Shown here one piece after another: positions 1-9,097 of a stretch of DNA of 64,000 bases. Made by a program: the position numbers and the translations under genes. The stretch comes from Phycomyces nitens. Its lineage: Eukaryota > Mucoromycota > Mucoromycetes > Mucorales > Phycomycetaceae. The stretch spans positions 6,696,001 through 6,760,000 of the forward strand of contig JAHRBC010000001.1 of NCBI GenBank assembly GCA_022702545.1, read 5' to 3'. Position 1 is the first letter of the stretch, and each line of letters opens with the position of its first letter. Below the pieces are notes generated by a model, which searched no databases, was not told where the DNA came from, and saw only the letters and a program-made list of their open reading frames with translations.

Positions 1-637
1 GGCAAACGTGTCAAGGATACATTCAAAAGCAAGGTCGAATCTACATGTGTACCAAGTCGTGGAGAGATGGCCGTTGTTCGCGGTGCGGTCATGTATGGAA
101 TAGACCCAAACAAGATTACACACAGAGTCCTACGGCGTACTTATGGACTCGATGCTGGTTCTCTATTTGATGCTTCCAGAGATCCACCTGAAAAAGGGTA
201 TATAGATTATGATGGCGTTATGCGTTGTAGCGACCGCTTTATTATATATGCTACAAAAGGAGAATCTATGCCTATAGACAAATGTGTCACGAGAGAATTC
301 TTTATATTCTATCCCAATAATTACAGTCTAGGTAGATATTTTTGAAACTTTAGTCATATCGGAATCTAACAAATTGATTTTTTTATTAGATTTATTTGCT
401 TATGATATTGACGGAGAAACTCCTCGATACACCACTGACATAGGTGTTCGCAAGGTAGCCGAATTTGTTGGGAAGACTCCATTCCTTCCCCGCGTCAAGT
501 ACAAGGAAAAGGTGTTATTTACAACAAACATGTACTTTGGAAAGACAGAGATACAAATTGAGAATGTAATCCAAGGAAAAGTGTTTAGATTTATTTCAGC
601 ATTTATATCTCATGAACTTGAGAAAACCACCATTTAG
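1..637 (+). CDS. HSPA12-like Hsp70-family ATPase, C-terminal part (5' end outside window)
   Basis: Two exons are visible, 1..331 and 390..637, joined in phase by a 58-nt intron (GTAGAT...TTATTAG). Reading is open from the first base, so the start lies upstream. The segment with V-P-S-R-G-E followed by A-V-V-R-G-A and then a GIDP turn resembles the C-terminal half of the actin-like ATPase fold in HSPA12A/B-type proteins, where this stretch closes the nucleotide pocket. The following T-T-D-I-G-V-R-K segment matches the end of that family. Family members are atypical Hsp70-like ATPases without the usual substrate-binding tail, and mucoromycote genomes often hold several copies. Specific substrate or role cannot be read from this fragment. 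The family call is fairly firm, the cellular role unknown. Confidence 0.72.
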
Positions 638-1322
638 CTGTATAAAATAGTTTTACCAAATATATTGGCATCTTAAAATCTTGATATGCATTCCCAGAGA
701 TATCCCAAGGCTATTATCTTATTAAACTAGCAACGCACTTTATAGATGTATATTGCATTTGACTAATATTACTTTTATATGAATTTTGACAATACTTCTT
801 CTTCTTCTTAAAAATCTACTAGTCGTTCAAGTCCATATACTCTATATACTCAAATGAATTAAACGTACCAATTAAATATTCTATTCAACAAAATATTGTC
901 ATTTATATCCTTTAAAACTAGTTTTAAAGTTGATATTAGATGCATTCTAATAGATTCATAAAATTAGACACTTGGTGTAATGGTTTTTATGATTTTCACA
1001 ATTCTATCTACAAAATACTTTTTGTATAGCAGATTTGACCAGTATTAATATAATTTTGTTATATACTCTCTTCATAATATCCCAAATTGTATTGACCATA
1101 CAAGACATTCATTGTGTATAATACAGCAAAAAGAAGAAGAACCTCTTTACCGTCAATTTTTTCTTGACCATTTGTGATATCTGGCTTGAAATATCAATAC
1201 AATATTATCATTGAATAAAATCGTTTTTAATGGGTTATATATGTATCTTTATATGCAAATGAGTGTAATGCCAATGACTTTCTTTTTTTTTCATTCCTTT
1301 TTGATTAACAGGGCTACTGTTT
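638..1322. other. Intergenic, AT-rich, no gene seen
   Basis: This gap lies between the HSPA12-like 3' end and the 3' end of NAF1, which converge on it. It is AT-rich, with scattered stops in all frames. I see no RNA gene or repeat. Confidence 0.6.
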
Positions 1323-2977
1323 TTAATAGCCATTGTCTAAACCATTATTGTTGGTTATATCAGCATAGCTTTGAAGCTGTCGACCTGGAGGGGGTGCGGC
1401 TGTTTGGTTAACATTGTTGGAGTAGTCTTGGTACTTTTCCATTTCAGCCGAGAAATCATCGGTTGAGGCTGCGGAAGGTTTCTGATGAGCAGGACGCTTG
1501 GGGTTACGATCTCTTTCCTTTCGGTCAGAGCCACTAGCGCATTTAAAACCATCGAATGCACAGTTTTAGCCGCAGATTTCATTGATCAGTATCGGTTGTT
1601 TCTGTGCTATACTCTTAAAATATGCTTTATACTTACGACTTTCTCTTTGCCTTTAAGTTTTTTTTGTATTGCATTTCTTCTTCATCGTCAGAGAACTCGA
1701 TTTCCTGTAAGCAAAAGCAGATTGAATATAAATGAATGATGCTCCCGAGGCAATTGTATCATTGTATACTTTACATCTTCACCAGCCTCTTCATCAAAGA
1801 TGTTGCTAGCATCAGTTCCCTTGATCTTCTTCAAAACCTCAACTTCAATGACATTGGTGCGTTCATAGGATGGCACAAAGAACACACGCTCTCCAACTCT
1901 GGCTCTAGTCTTGTCAATCTCATCGGCACTGTTGTAGCGAACCGAGTAGAATGGTCTCTCTACAGGACCAAATGTTTCAAACACTTCTCCCATAATTTCT
2001 CGGTCGCCATAGACAAACAGGGTACCGATATCCAAGGCATACACAGATCCTGGAGTGGTCTGGACAACGATTACATTGTTAATGATGTTGTATATGGAAC
2101 CAATGGCAATAATCTCTGTCTGAGGTGTCATGTCAAAATTGGGTTTCTCAATCACCACTTGGACAATTTCGTTTGTCGTTCTCAATCCAGTGCAGGAAAC
2201 CGGTTCCTCATCTTCGTCATCATATAAACTTGCTTTAGGCTTTACACCTGCTTCTTCGTCACTAAACCATATCAAGGATAATAGAAATTGATAAGTAAAA
2301 TTTAATAAGATGTAATGCGGTGCAATGCAAAAAAAAAGAGAATATAATTTAGATTGCAAATACGAATCATTAACCAATCAATTACCTTTCATCCGAGCTA
2401 TCACTGTCCTCATCAGATGACATTTCTAGATCGCTGCTCTCATACCCTGCAGCTGTGGCATCCGTTGCTGCAATAGCTGTATCAAGTACATCTTCCGTCG
2501 CACCTGCTTCTGCGGTTGCATTCTCAGTGGGCTTATTGGCACCAATAATAGACTTTACGAAATCTTCGACATCTGTCTTTATAGGATCATCCCCCACAGA
2601 CTGCTCTGCAACAGTAGTCTCGATCGGTTCAGTGTCCATAGCTGAGCATTCGTTGCCAATAGTTTCGGTAAGAGGCTATCGAATACATGATCAGCCAATC
2701 GTCCTGGTAGCCCCAAGTGTCCCTTACTTACTTTTGAAACAGCAGAATCGCGTGTATTTTGGGTAGGTTCGGTAATCTCGGCTAATTCGGATTCATTTCT
2801 CAGTGGCGAGTGATTAGGTTCAGGAGACGACTGAATGGTGAGATCTGCCTTGATTTGGCCATTGAGCACAGTATCGTGTTGCTGGATCACCTTGAAGGCA
2901 TTGGAATCATCAAGATCACATGTAGTAAACACGATATCTTCCTTCATGGGACTTGAGGCTTGTTCGTTGGTTGACAT
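1323..2977 (-). CDS. NAF1: H/ACA snoRNP assembly factor NAF1
   Basis: Five exons on the minus strand: 2977..2728, 2641..2386, 2261..1775, 1704..1637, 1533..1323 (423 residues). The central Gar1-like domain is clear: L-R-T-x-N-E-I, then an Ile/Val-rich barrel, then G-E-V-F-E-T-F-G-P-V with a following Y-S-V-R-Y-N. After it comes the typical acidic S-D-D-E-E-E and basic K-A-K-R-K tail. NAF1 binds the Cbf5/dyskerin core during early nuclear assembly of H/ACA RNPs and is later exchanged for Gar1. The N-terminal 150 residues are acidic and Ser-rich, as is usual. Exon 1 uses the second of two overlapping GT sites (exon end 2728), because only that keeps the frame into the next exon. The gene is divergent from the GTPase gene, with 208 bp between starts. 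Confidence 0.88.
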
Positions 2978-3185
2978 TTATATTATGGAAAATCACAAAA
3001 ATGAAATAGAGCTAACAAGGGATCGTCTTTGTAAAATGATTATAATAATCAACAAGAGAGATCAGCTGTCAAGACCCAACGAAAAAATGATGGGTGACAG
3101 GTAAAGGACTGCTTCCAAGTCAATAATTTTCTCATGTGCTGTCAAATCAAGCTTTCGTCATTGTTTGTTATTGTTGATACTTGCG
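2978..3185. promoter_or_regulatory. Shared divergent promoter region of NAF1 and the YqeH-type GTPase
   Basis: The two start codons point away from each other across 208 bp, so both promoters must lie in or overlap this segment. No TATA box or named site could be assigned with confidence. This is inferred from layout only. Confidence 0.45.
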
Positions 3186-4844
3186 ATGCAAAGAGCGTCA
3201 TTACTGATCAGACGTACTGGATTCCCAGCAAGAACTATACACGCACCTTTGTTGACGCGCCTTGTTGCCCAACCATGCATTTCTAGACTACAATCTTATC
3301 ATCATAATCATCATAATCATGTCACTTGCAAAACAGCATCAATCCAAACTCGCCACCAAAGCACATCAACCCAACCTCCTATAGACTGCCCTGGATGTGG
3401 TGCACCTTTTCAAACAACCGATGAAAATAAACCAGGCTACCTTGTCAACCAATCTCCTGCTCGCCCAATAATGAAAAAACAGAGCAATAAATCGATGAGT
3501 GACGCACAGTACAAGGCAGCACTAGAAGGTCTTGATGCAGAAACGCTGGCGTTATTGGAAGGACAAGACATCAGCCCAGAAACAGAGCCAGAAATAGACG
3601 TACCTGAAAAGACGATAATCTGCCAGAGATGCCACAAACTTAAACATAATAATAAACTGACCACAGAGAGTTCGCCACAATTCTTACGAGAAACACAACA
3701 ATATGGATCATTGGATTTCCTAAAGACCAAACAAAATCCTCTTGTGGTGGCCATTATCGACCTCATTGACCTTCCATCATCCCTAGAGCCAGTGATAAAG
3801 ATGTTGAGTGGAAATTCAAGTGCAAGGGTTATCCTGGCAGCAAACAAGTTTGATCTCTTACCAAAAACGGCACGGTTACATGAGCAGCGACTAAGGGATT
3901 GGATTGTGCACCAGGCAAAGTTGGCTGGTTTACCTACACAGCAGATCCAGTGGGTATCATTGATCAGTGCACGAAAGGGTTGGGGTGTATCTGGCTTGAT
4001 CCGTAGACTAGAAAGTGTGCTGCTGCCAACTGATGATATATACATGGTTGGGTGCACGAATGCTGGAAAATCTGCCCTAGTCAACCAAATGCTGTCTCAA
4101 GCAGGATCCAAAAAGACTGGTGAACCCGACATTGTGAGTGCGTACAAGGCCAATGCGAGGAAACGGTACAAGATCACAAGCTCGGCCATTCCTGGCACAA
4201 CCATGGGCACAATCAAGGTTCCATTGCGTGCATTTGGTTTAGGACACGGCGAAGAAGGAGAAGACTGGATGAAGCGACGGTTTATTACCCGAGACCGGTT
4301 CCTGATCGACACTCCTGGTATCATTAACGATCACCAATTGGTCCATCGCCTGTCACCCGAGGATCAAAATATGCTCAACAAGACCGAATTGACTCCAATT
4401 ACCTTTCGCCTTCAACCCTCCCAGTCCTTGCTCCTCAAACCGCTGGTGCGAATAGATCTAATGGAGTCTAGTGAACCCGTAATGATGACCGTATTTAGTC
4501 CTCTTGAACCCCATGTCACCAAGACTGCAAAACTACCAATGGACTCTCTTGTACCTACCATCAAGCCAAATTCAAGTGTGGGATTTACTTTGGGATTAAG
4601 GCCTTTGGATAAGACTGTACGTGTGCTGAACTGTGGAAACTCGTTACAAGCATCTGCAGACTTGAGTTTTGCAGGTGGTGGCTGGGTTGCTGTGGCTGGT
4701 AAGTTTAATGAAGCTGACTTCAAGATCTGGTTACCGAATGGAGTGGACTCCAAGGCATTTGAGGTTCGGGATCCACCTATGCTTCCATTCGAATACAAAG
4801 GCAATTTACGAAAGTTCTTTGGCTCTGGTCACCGTGTACGATAA
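3186..4844 (+). CDS. Circularly permuted GTPase of the YqeH/NOA1/GEP3 type, probably mitochondrial
   Basis: Single exon, 552 residues; the ATG at 3186 is the first in frame. The basic, acid-free N-terminus (R-R-T-G-F-P-A-R, then R/H-rich) looks like a mitochondrial presequence. A four-Cys zinc site follows (C-P-G-C near residue 68, C-Q-R-C near 146). GTPase motifs come in permuted order: G4 N-K-F-D near 220, G5 S-A-R-K near 263, P-loop G-C-T-N-A-G-K-S near 289, and G3 D-T-P-G near 375. That order with the zinc finger defines YqeH-type GTPases. Bacterial YqeH acts in 30S biogenesis, and NOA1 and yeast Gep3 are linked to mitochondrial translation or small-subunit assembly. The role here is inferred from the family. 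Which of these is the true orthologue cannot be decided without a tree. Confidence 0.85.
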   Translation: MQRASLLIRRTGFPARTIHAPLLTRLVAQPCISRLQSYHHNHHNHVTCKTASIQTRHQSTSTQPPIDCPGCGAPFQTTDENKPGYLVNQSPARPIMKKQSNKSMSDAQYKAALEGLDAETLALLEGQDISPETEPEIDVPEKTIICQRCHKLKHNNKLTTESSPQFLRETQQYGSLDFLKTKQNPLVVAIIDLIDLPSSLEPVIKMLSGNSSARVILAANKFDLLPKTARLHEQRLRDWIVHQAKLAGLPTQQIQWVSLISARKGWGVSGLIRRLESVLLPTDDIYMVGCTNAGKSALVNQMLSQAGSKKTGEPDIVSAYKANARKRYKITSSAIPGTTMGTIKVPLRAFGLGHGEEGEDWMKRRFITRDRFLIDTPGIINDHQLVHRLSPEDQNMLNKTELTPITFRLQPSQSLLLKPLVRIDLMESSEPVMMTVFSPLEPHVTKTAKLPMDSLVPTIKPNSSVGFTLGLRPLDKTVRVLNCGNSLQASADLSFAGGGWVAVAGKFNEADFKIWLPNGVDSKAFEVRDPPMLPFEYKGNLRKFFGSGHRVR

Positions 4845-5342
4845 ATGAATGGTATGAAATAAAGCTTTGTTTGTATATCGCAGCTTGTTACAGAGTATAG
4901 AGAAAATGATACAAGGTGTCACGGGTAAAGTAAAAGATTGTTTTGTATGGGCGAACTCTAATGGACGATGAATACAAGCTTGATTGCTTGATTGCTTTGT
5001 TTTGTTTACTTTTTGTGCACTCGTCCAACACAGCCAACACAAGCCAACACAAGCCATTTAAGACTTGGCTGTGATTCTGTACAGCCCTATCTTTATTTTT
5101 GTATTGCTTTTAATTTTGACTTCTTTAACACCAGCATACCTCAAAGATGCTTAGTGATCGGACTATGATGTTCTGAGGATACACAATAGCGTGGGAAATT
5201 TTGAAAAGAGAGCTTGGGTGGGCATATGGAGATTGGCAGCAAAAAGGAATATAAACAAACAATAAAGCGTTGATTATTTTTTCATCTTTCCTTTCTTTGT
5301 TCTCTGTCAACAAACAAGACACAAAGCCAAGTCGTCCTACCC
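4845..5342. other. Intergenic, no gene seen
   Basis: This gap separates the GTPase gene from the isovaleryl-CoA dehydrogenase gene on the same strand. It contains an AATAAA-like signal near 4856 and short direct repeats of 'caagccaacacaagcca' type near 5037-5056. No coding feature was found. Confidence 0.55.
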
Positions 5343-6898
5343 ATGCTCCGAATCTTATCCCGCTGTGCTCCAGGTGTAATGTTAATAAGAAATCATTTAA
5401 ACGATATTCATTGTCGATCTAAATATCCACCACAATACAGTCCCTCCGATCCGGTCTGTGCCGTACCTACAACACCTACAATTCAGCAGTTGCAGGTCTG
5501 ACCGTTCAGCAAGAAGAGCTCCGAGAGAATGTGTATACATTTGCCCAACAAGAATTAGCCCCAAAGGCCCATGATCTGGACAAGAACAATGAGTTTCCCA
5601 TGGAGATGTGGAAGAAATTCGGCGACATGGGTTTATTGGGTATCACTGCCTCTGAAGAGTACGGTGGTCTTGGCCTGGGATATCTTGAGCATACTCTGGC
5701 CATGGAGGAAATCTCGCGTGCCAGTGGATCTGTGGCCCTGAGCTATGGAGCCCACTCAAACCTCTGTGTTAACCAGATCAGCCGCAATGGAACAAAGGCC
5801 CAAAAGGACAAGTATCTGCCAAAGCTGATATCTGGTGACCATGTTGGAGCACTGGCGATGTCTGAGCCTGGTTCTGGTTCAGATGTCGTGAGTATGAAAC
5901 TCCATGCCGAGAGAAATGGAGATCATTTTGTGCTGAATGGCAACAAGATGTGGATTACGAATGGACCTGATGCCAATGTACTTGTCGTGTACGCAAAGAC
6001 AAATCCCGAGGCAGGACCAAAGGGCATCACAGCCTTTATTATAGAAAAGGTATGACCGACTACTCCTCTACACATCCTAACCCTCCAGACTTTCGAGGGC
6101 TTCTCTACAGGCCCAAAACTAGACAAACTGGGGATGCGTGGGTCGAATACTTGTGAACTGATCTTTGAGAACTGCAGAGTACCAGGTATTTCTAAACATT
6201 GTCTGTCACCTTTGCCAACCCATAAACAAACAAACAAAACAAATGTCCCTTCAATAGTCGAGAATATCCTGGGCCAGGAAGGCAAGGGCGTCTATGTGCT
6301 GATGAGTGGCCTTGACCTGGAGAGACTGGTTCTTTCGGGTGGCCCACTAGGGTAAGGAAGACGATTGAATTGTGCCATTCTGACGCTTGTTTGTGTAGTC
6401 TGATGCAGAACGCACTGGACGTAACTGTTCCCTATGTTCATGAGCGCAAGCAGTTTGGTGTACCCATTGGCGAATTCCAAGTAAGGAGGAGTCATGCAAA
6501 TAATAATAATAATAACAATAATAATAATAATATTCATATTCATTCAATTATTCAATGACTGATTCAATAATTGATTGATTATTCAGCTTGTTCAAGGCAA
6601 ATTGGCTGACATGTACACCAAGCTCAATGCCTCTCGGTCCTATGTTTACTCTGTGGGCCGTGCCTGTGACGCAGGCCATATCTCCAACAAGGACTGTGCG
6701 GGTGCAATTCTTTACAGTGCAGAAAGAGCCACAGAGGTCGCCTTGGATGCAATCCAGTGTTTGGGCGGCAATGGCTACACAAATGAGTACCCAACCGGCC
6801 GCATCCTCCGTGATGCCAAACTCTATGAAATTGGGGCAGGCACGAGTGAGATTCGTCGGATGTTGATTGGGCGGGAGTTCAATAAGCAGTTCAAATAG
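5343..6898 (+). CDS. IVD: Isovaleryl-CoA dehydrogenase, mitochondrial
   Basis: Six exons: 5343..5375, 5441..6049, 6089..6185, 6258..6351, 6399..6480, 6587..6898 (408 residues). The first exon plus the start of the second gives an Arg-rich, acid-free leader typical of matrix import. Acyl-CoA dehydrogenase features are all present: [10 protein letters not shown] and M-W-I-T-N-G for FAD and substrate contacts, and G-A-G-T-S-E-I-R-R near the C-terminus. The catalytic Glu sits in G-L-D-L-E-R-L-V-L (about residue 268), the position characteristic of IVD rather than straight-chain enzymes. It oxidises isovaleryl-CoA to 3-methylcrotonyl-CoA in leucine breakdown, passing electrons to ETF. Intron 1 must use the GTAATG donor at 5376 to reach the downstream frame. 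Intron 5 carries an AAT microsatellite. Confidence 0.93.
6501..6536. repeat. AAT microsatellite inside IVD intron 5
   Basis: A run of AAT/ATA units with one AAC interruption lies within the 106-nt intron 6481..6586. It is the probable reason this intron is longer than its neighbours. Confidence 0.85.
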
Positions 6899-7059
6899 GG
6901 AAATATCATGACCAAAATAAAATGTTCGAGCATTTTCGTACCCAAAAGAAAGCGTGACTTTTGATCCTCTCTTCTCTTACTTTAACCTGCCCTTCTCCTC
7001 CTCCTCCTCCCCCTTTTTTTTTGTCTTTGCTTATTCTTTACTCTACACTTCTCATCATC

Positions 7060-8292
7060 ATGGACTTTGAAGATCTTATGGACATGGAATGGTTGAACAA
7101 CCACACCGAAGATATGCCCATCAAGGAAGAACCCCTGGATTCTTATTACACCTTCCAGAATTACTATGAAGAGCCCGAATGCTCTCTGGCCGGTCTTCCC
7201 TATCTGTCACCTGGAGCGGGGTCGCCAGAACTGGCAGATGACGAGGGACCTCCTTTGATTATGCCAACGACAGATCAGATTAGACAACTAATTGACATGG
7301 CCAAGCGCCAATTGGCACTGAGGGAACAGGAACAATCCGCACCACCCACATCTCCCACCATCACCAGTACTCCACCCAACACCACTGCGCCACTCCTGTT
7401 CCCAGAGCCAATCCAGGCCCTACAGACCGTAGCCCCAGAGGACCTTATCAAGACAGAGCCCAAGCGCAGCAGAAGAGACTCTAGTGCATCAGCGTGCGAA
7501 GATGTGCTGGCTTTGGAAGCATGTGCCGAAGCTGATGGCATTGATATAAAAAAGTTGACTCCAAAAGAGCGACGACAACTGCGCAACAAGATTTCAGCCC
7601 GCAACTTCCGTGTCCGAAGAAAGGGTGAGATATTGACAATAAATAAGAAAACGCGCTTTTTTGTATTAATAATCCGCTTAGAATATATTACTACTTTGGA
7701 GGGGCAGGTAGATAAGCACAAGAAACATGCTGAGCGACTGCAGGACCGTCTTGGCAGTGTGGAAGATGAAAACAGACAGCTCCGGACAGAGGTGGACACC
7801 CTTAGACGCCAGAACCAGATGCTTCAAAAGGCTGCTGCGTCTAGCTCAAGTCCTGCCATCCTGCCGTCGTCTGTTGAACTCACCCGCACACCATCTTCAC
7901 CTCGTCCTGGTGGACTAAAGCCCAATCTGCGCAAGGATATCAGCATTCTTGGCACCAAGGCCCAGGACTACCGGCAAGACAACTATATCCTTGTATCAAA
8001 CGCCATTATGCCCAACTGGGACCTCGACACCATTCTTTCCCAGACACCTACTCCTGTTGAGCCTACACACACATCACTCAGCATGCAGGCAGCAGCTGGC
8101 CACTTTATTGCACTCATAGCCCAGATGGCGACCCATCTTCCACTCGATCAGACCATCACAAAGATGCCATCATATTATGAGGAGGTCTATGATGGTTTAA
8201 TCATGACAGGCTTGATTGACAATGTCCAGAGCGGATCAAATGTAACAGACAAGTCCTTTTGGTGGTGGGATGCACAGCCCCAGCATGCCTAA
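7060..8292 (+). CDS. bZIP transcription factor
   Basis: Two exons, 7060..7624 and 7682..8292 (391 residues). The ATG at 7060 opens the conserved-looking acidic N-terminus and follows a C/T-rich leader. The basic region starts near residue 168, with the N-K-I-S-A-R-N-F-R signature followed by V-R-R-K. The zipper continues as E-Y-I-T-T-L-E with Leu/hydrophobic heptads through R-L-Q-D-R-L and L-R-T-E-V-D-T-L. The N-terminal half holds acidic segments and an I-K-E-E-P and I-K-T-E-P motif, which look like sumoylation sites (Psi-K-x-E). The C-terminal third is Pro/Ser-rich and ends with a conserved-looking W-x-W-D aromatic patch. The target genes are unknown. The single intron falls exactly between basic region and zipper and is unusual (see findings). 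Confidence 0.88.
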   Translation: MDFEDLMDMEWLNNHTEDMPIKEEPLDSYYTFQNYYEEPECSLAGLPYLSPGAGSPELADDEGPPLIMPTTDQIRQLIDMAKRQLALREQEQSAPPTSPTITSTPPNTTAPLLFPEPIQALQTVAPEDLIKTEPKRSRRDSSASACEDVLALEACAEADGIDIKKLTPKERRQLRNKISARNFRVRRKGEILTINKKTRFFVLIIRLEYITTLEGQVDKHKKHAERLQDRLGSVEDENRQLRTEVDTLRRQNQMLQKAAASSSSPAILPSSVELTRTPSSPRPGGLKPNLRKDISILGTKAQDYRQDNYILVSNAIMPNWDLDTILSQTPTPVEPTHTSLSMQAAAGHFIALIAQMATHLPLDQTITKMPSYYEEVYDGLIMTGLIDNVQSGSNVTDKSFWWWDAQPQHA

Positions 8293-9097
8293 AACGACCA
8301 AACACAAGCACACACAATCCCTTTAACATATCTCTTTGTATATAAGTCAAATATCTACTTTCTTTATCATTCTAGTCTCTTTTAGCCCTTACAGCCCCTT
8401 TATTCCTTTATCAGAGTTGACCTGCTTGGCTTCAATTCCCCCCCTTTCCCTGCCTCTCCCCCCCCTTTTCCCTTTTCCCTTACCCCCTGTTCTTTTTCTT
8501 TTTCTTTTTCAACCCTTACATACAAATTCACTTTGCAATCAAAATATTGTTTTCCTATTTTTTCATTTCTATAATTTTTATTCTTATTATTCTTGCACAA
8601 ATGCTCCCTATGTGTGTGTGTATCTGTGTGTGTGGGGGGGGCGTGGGCGTGGGTTTATCAAATGGGCAACTCTCAACTATTGAATAAATATATATATATA
8701 TATATAAATATATATGTATATATATGTATGTATATATGTATATATATATACAACATGTTCCAAAAAAGGCAATATTGTGTTTTTGTGTGACCGCTAAAAT
8801 ATTCAGTTGGTGTCTTGTTGACTTCACGTCAGACACACACGGCCTACACTGTGGGTTCGAGTTATTGATGTCACTGAAATATTAAACAATGATTTGGGAA
8901 TGATGAACTTACTGTCTTTAACGACTAGTGTCCTAAGCCTTTCCCTCGCAAGGGGATTGGTCACTGTGGATAAAACATGTTGCCTTCCTTCTGACTCCTT
9001 ATCATTATTCTTTTATTATTGTGTATATATATATATATTTGTTTTTGCCAAATATCTAAATCCGCTTATATTCATTCATTCATATTAATATTAACAT
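8293..9097. other. Intergenic with low-complexity tracts
   Basis: The region holds a long pyrimidine tract (about 8430-8520), a G7 run near 8634-8641 and a TA-rich microsatellite. It lies between the convergent bZIP and giant repeat-protein genes. No gene was seen. Confidence 0.6.
8686..8751. repeat. TA-rich microsatellite
   Basis: Alternating TA/TATG units over roughly 65 bp. It can form hairpins and is likely to be length-variable. Confidence 0.85.

Noticed and set aside
8336..8683. Plus-strand frame rich in Leu, Pro and Phe after the bZIP gene
   Set aside because: It is built on a pyrimidine tract and lacks a coding pattern. It is more likely 3' UTR and spacer.
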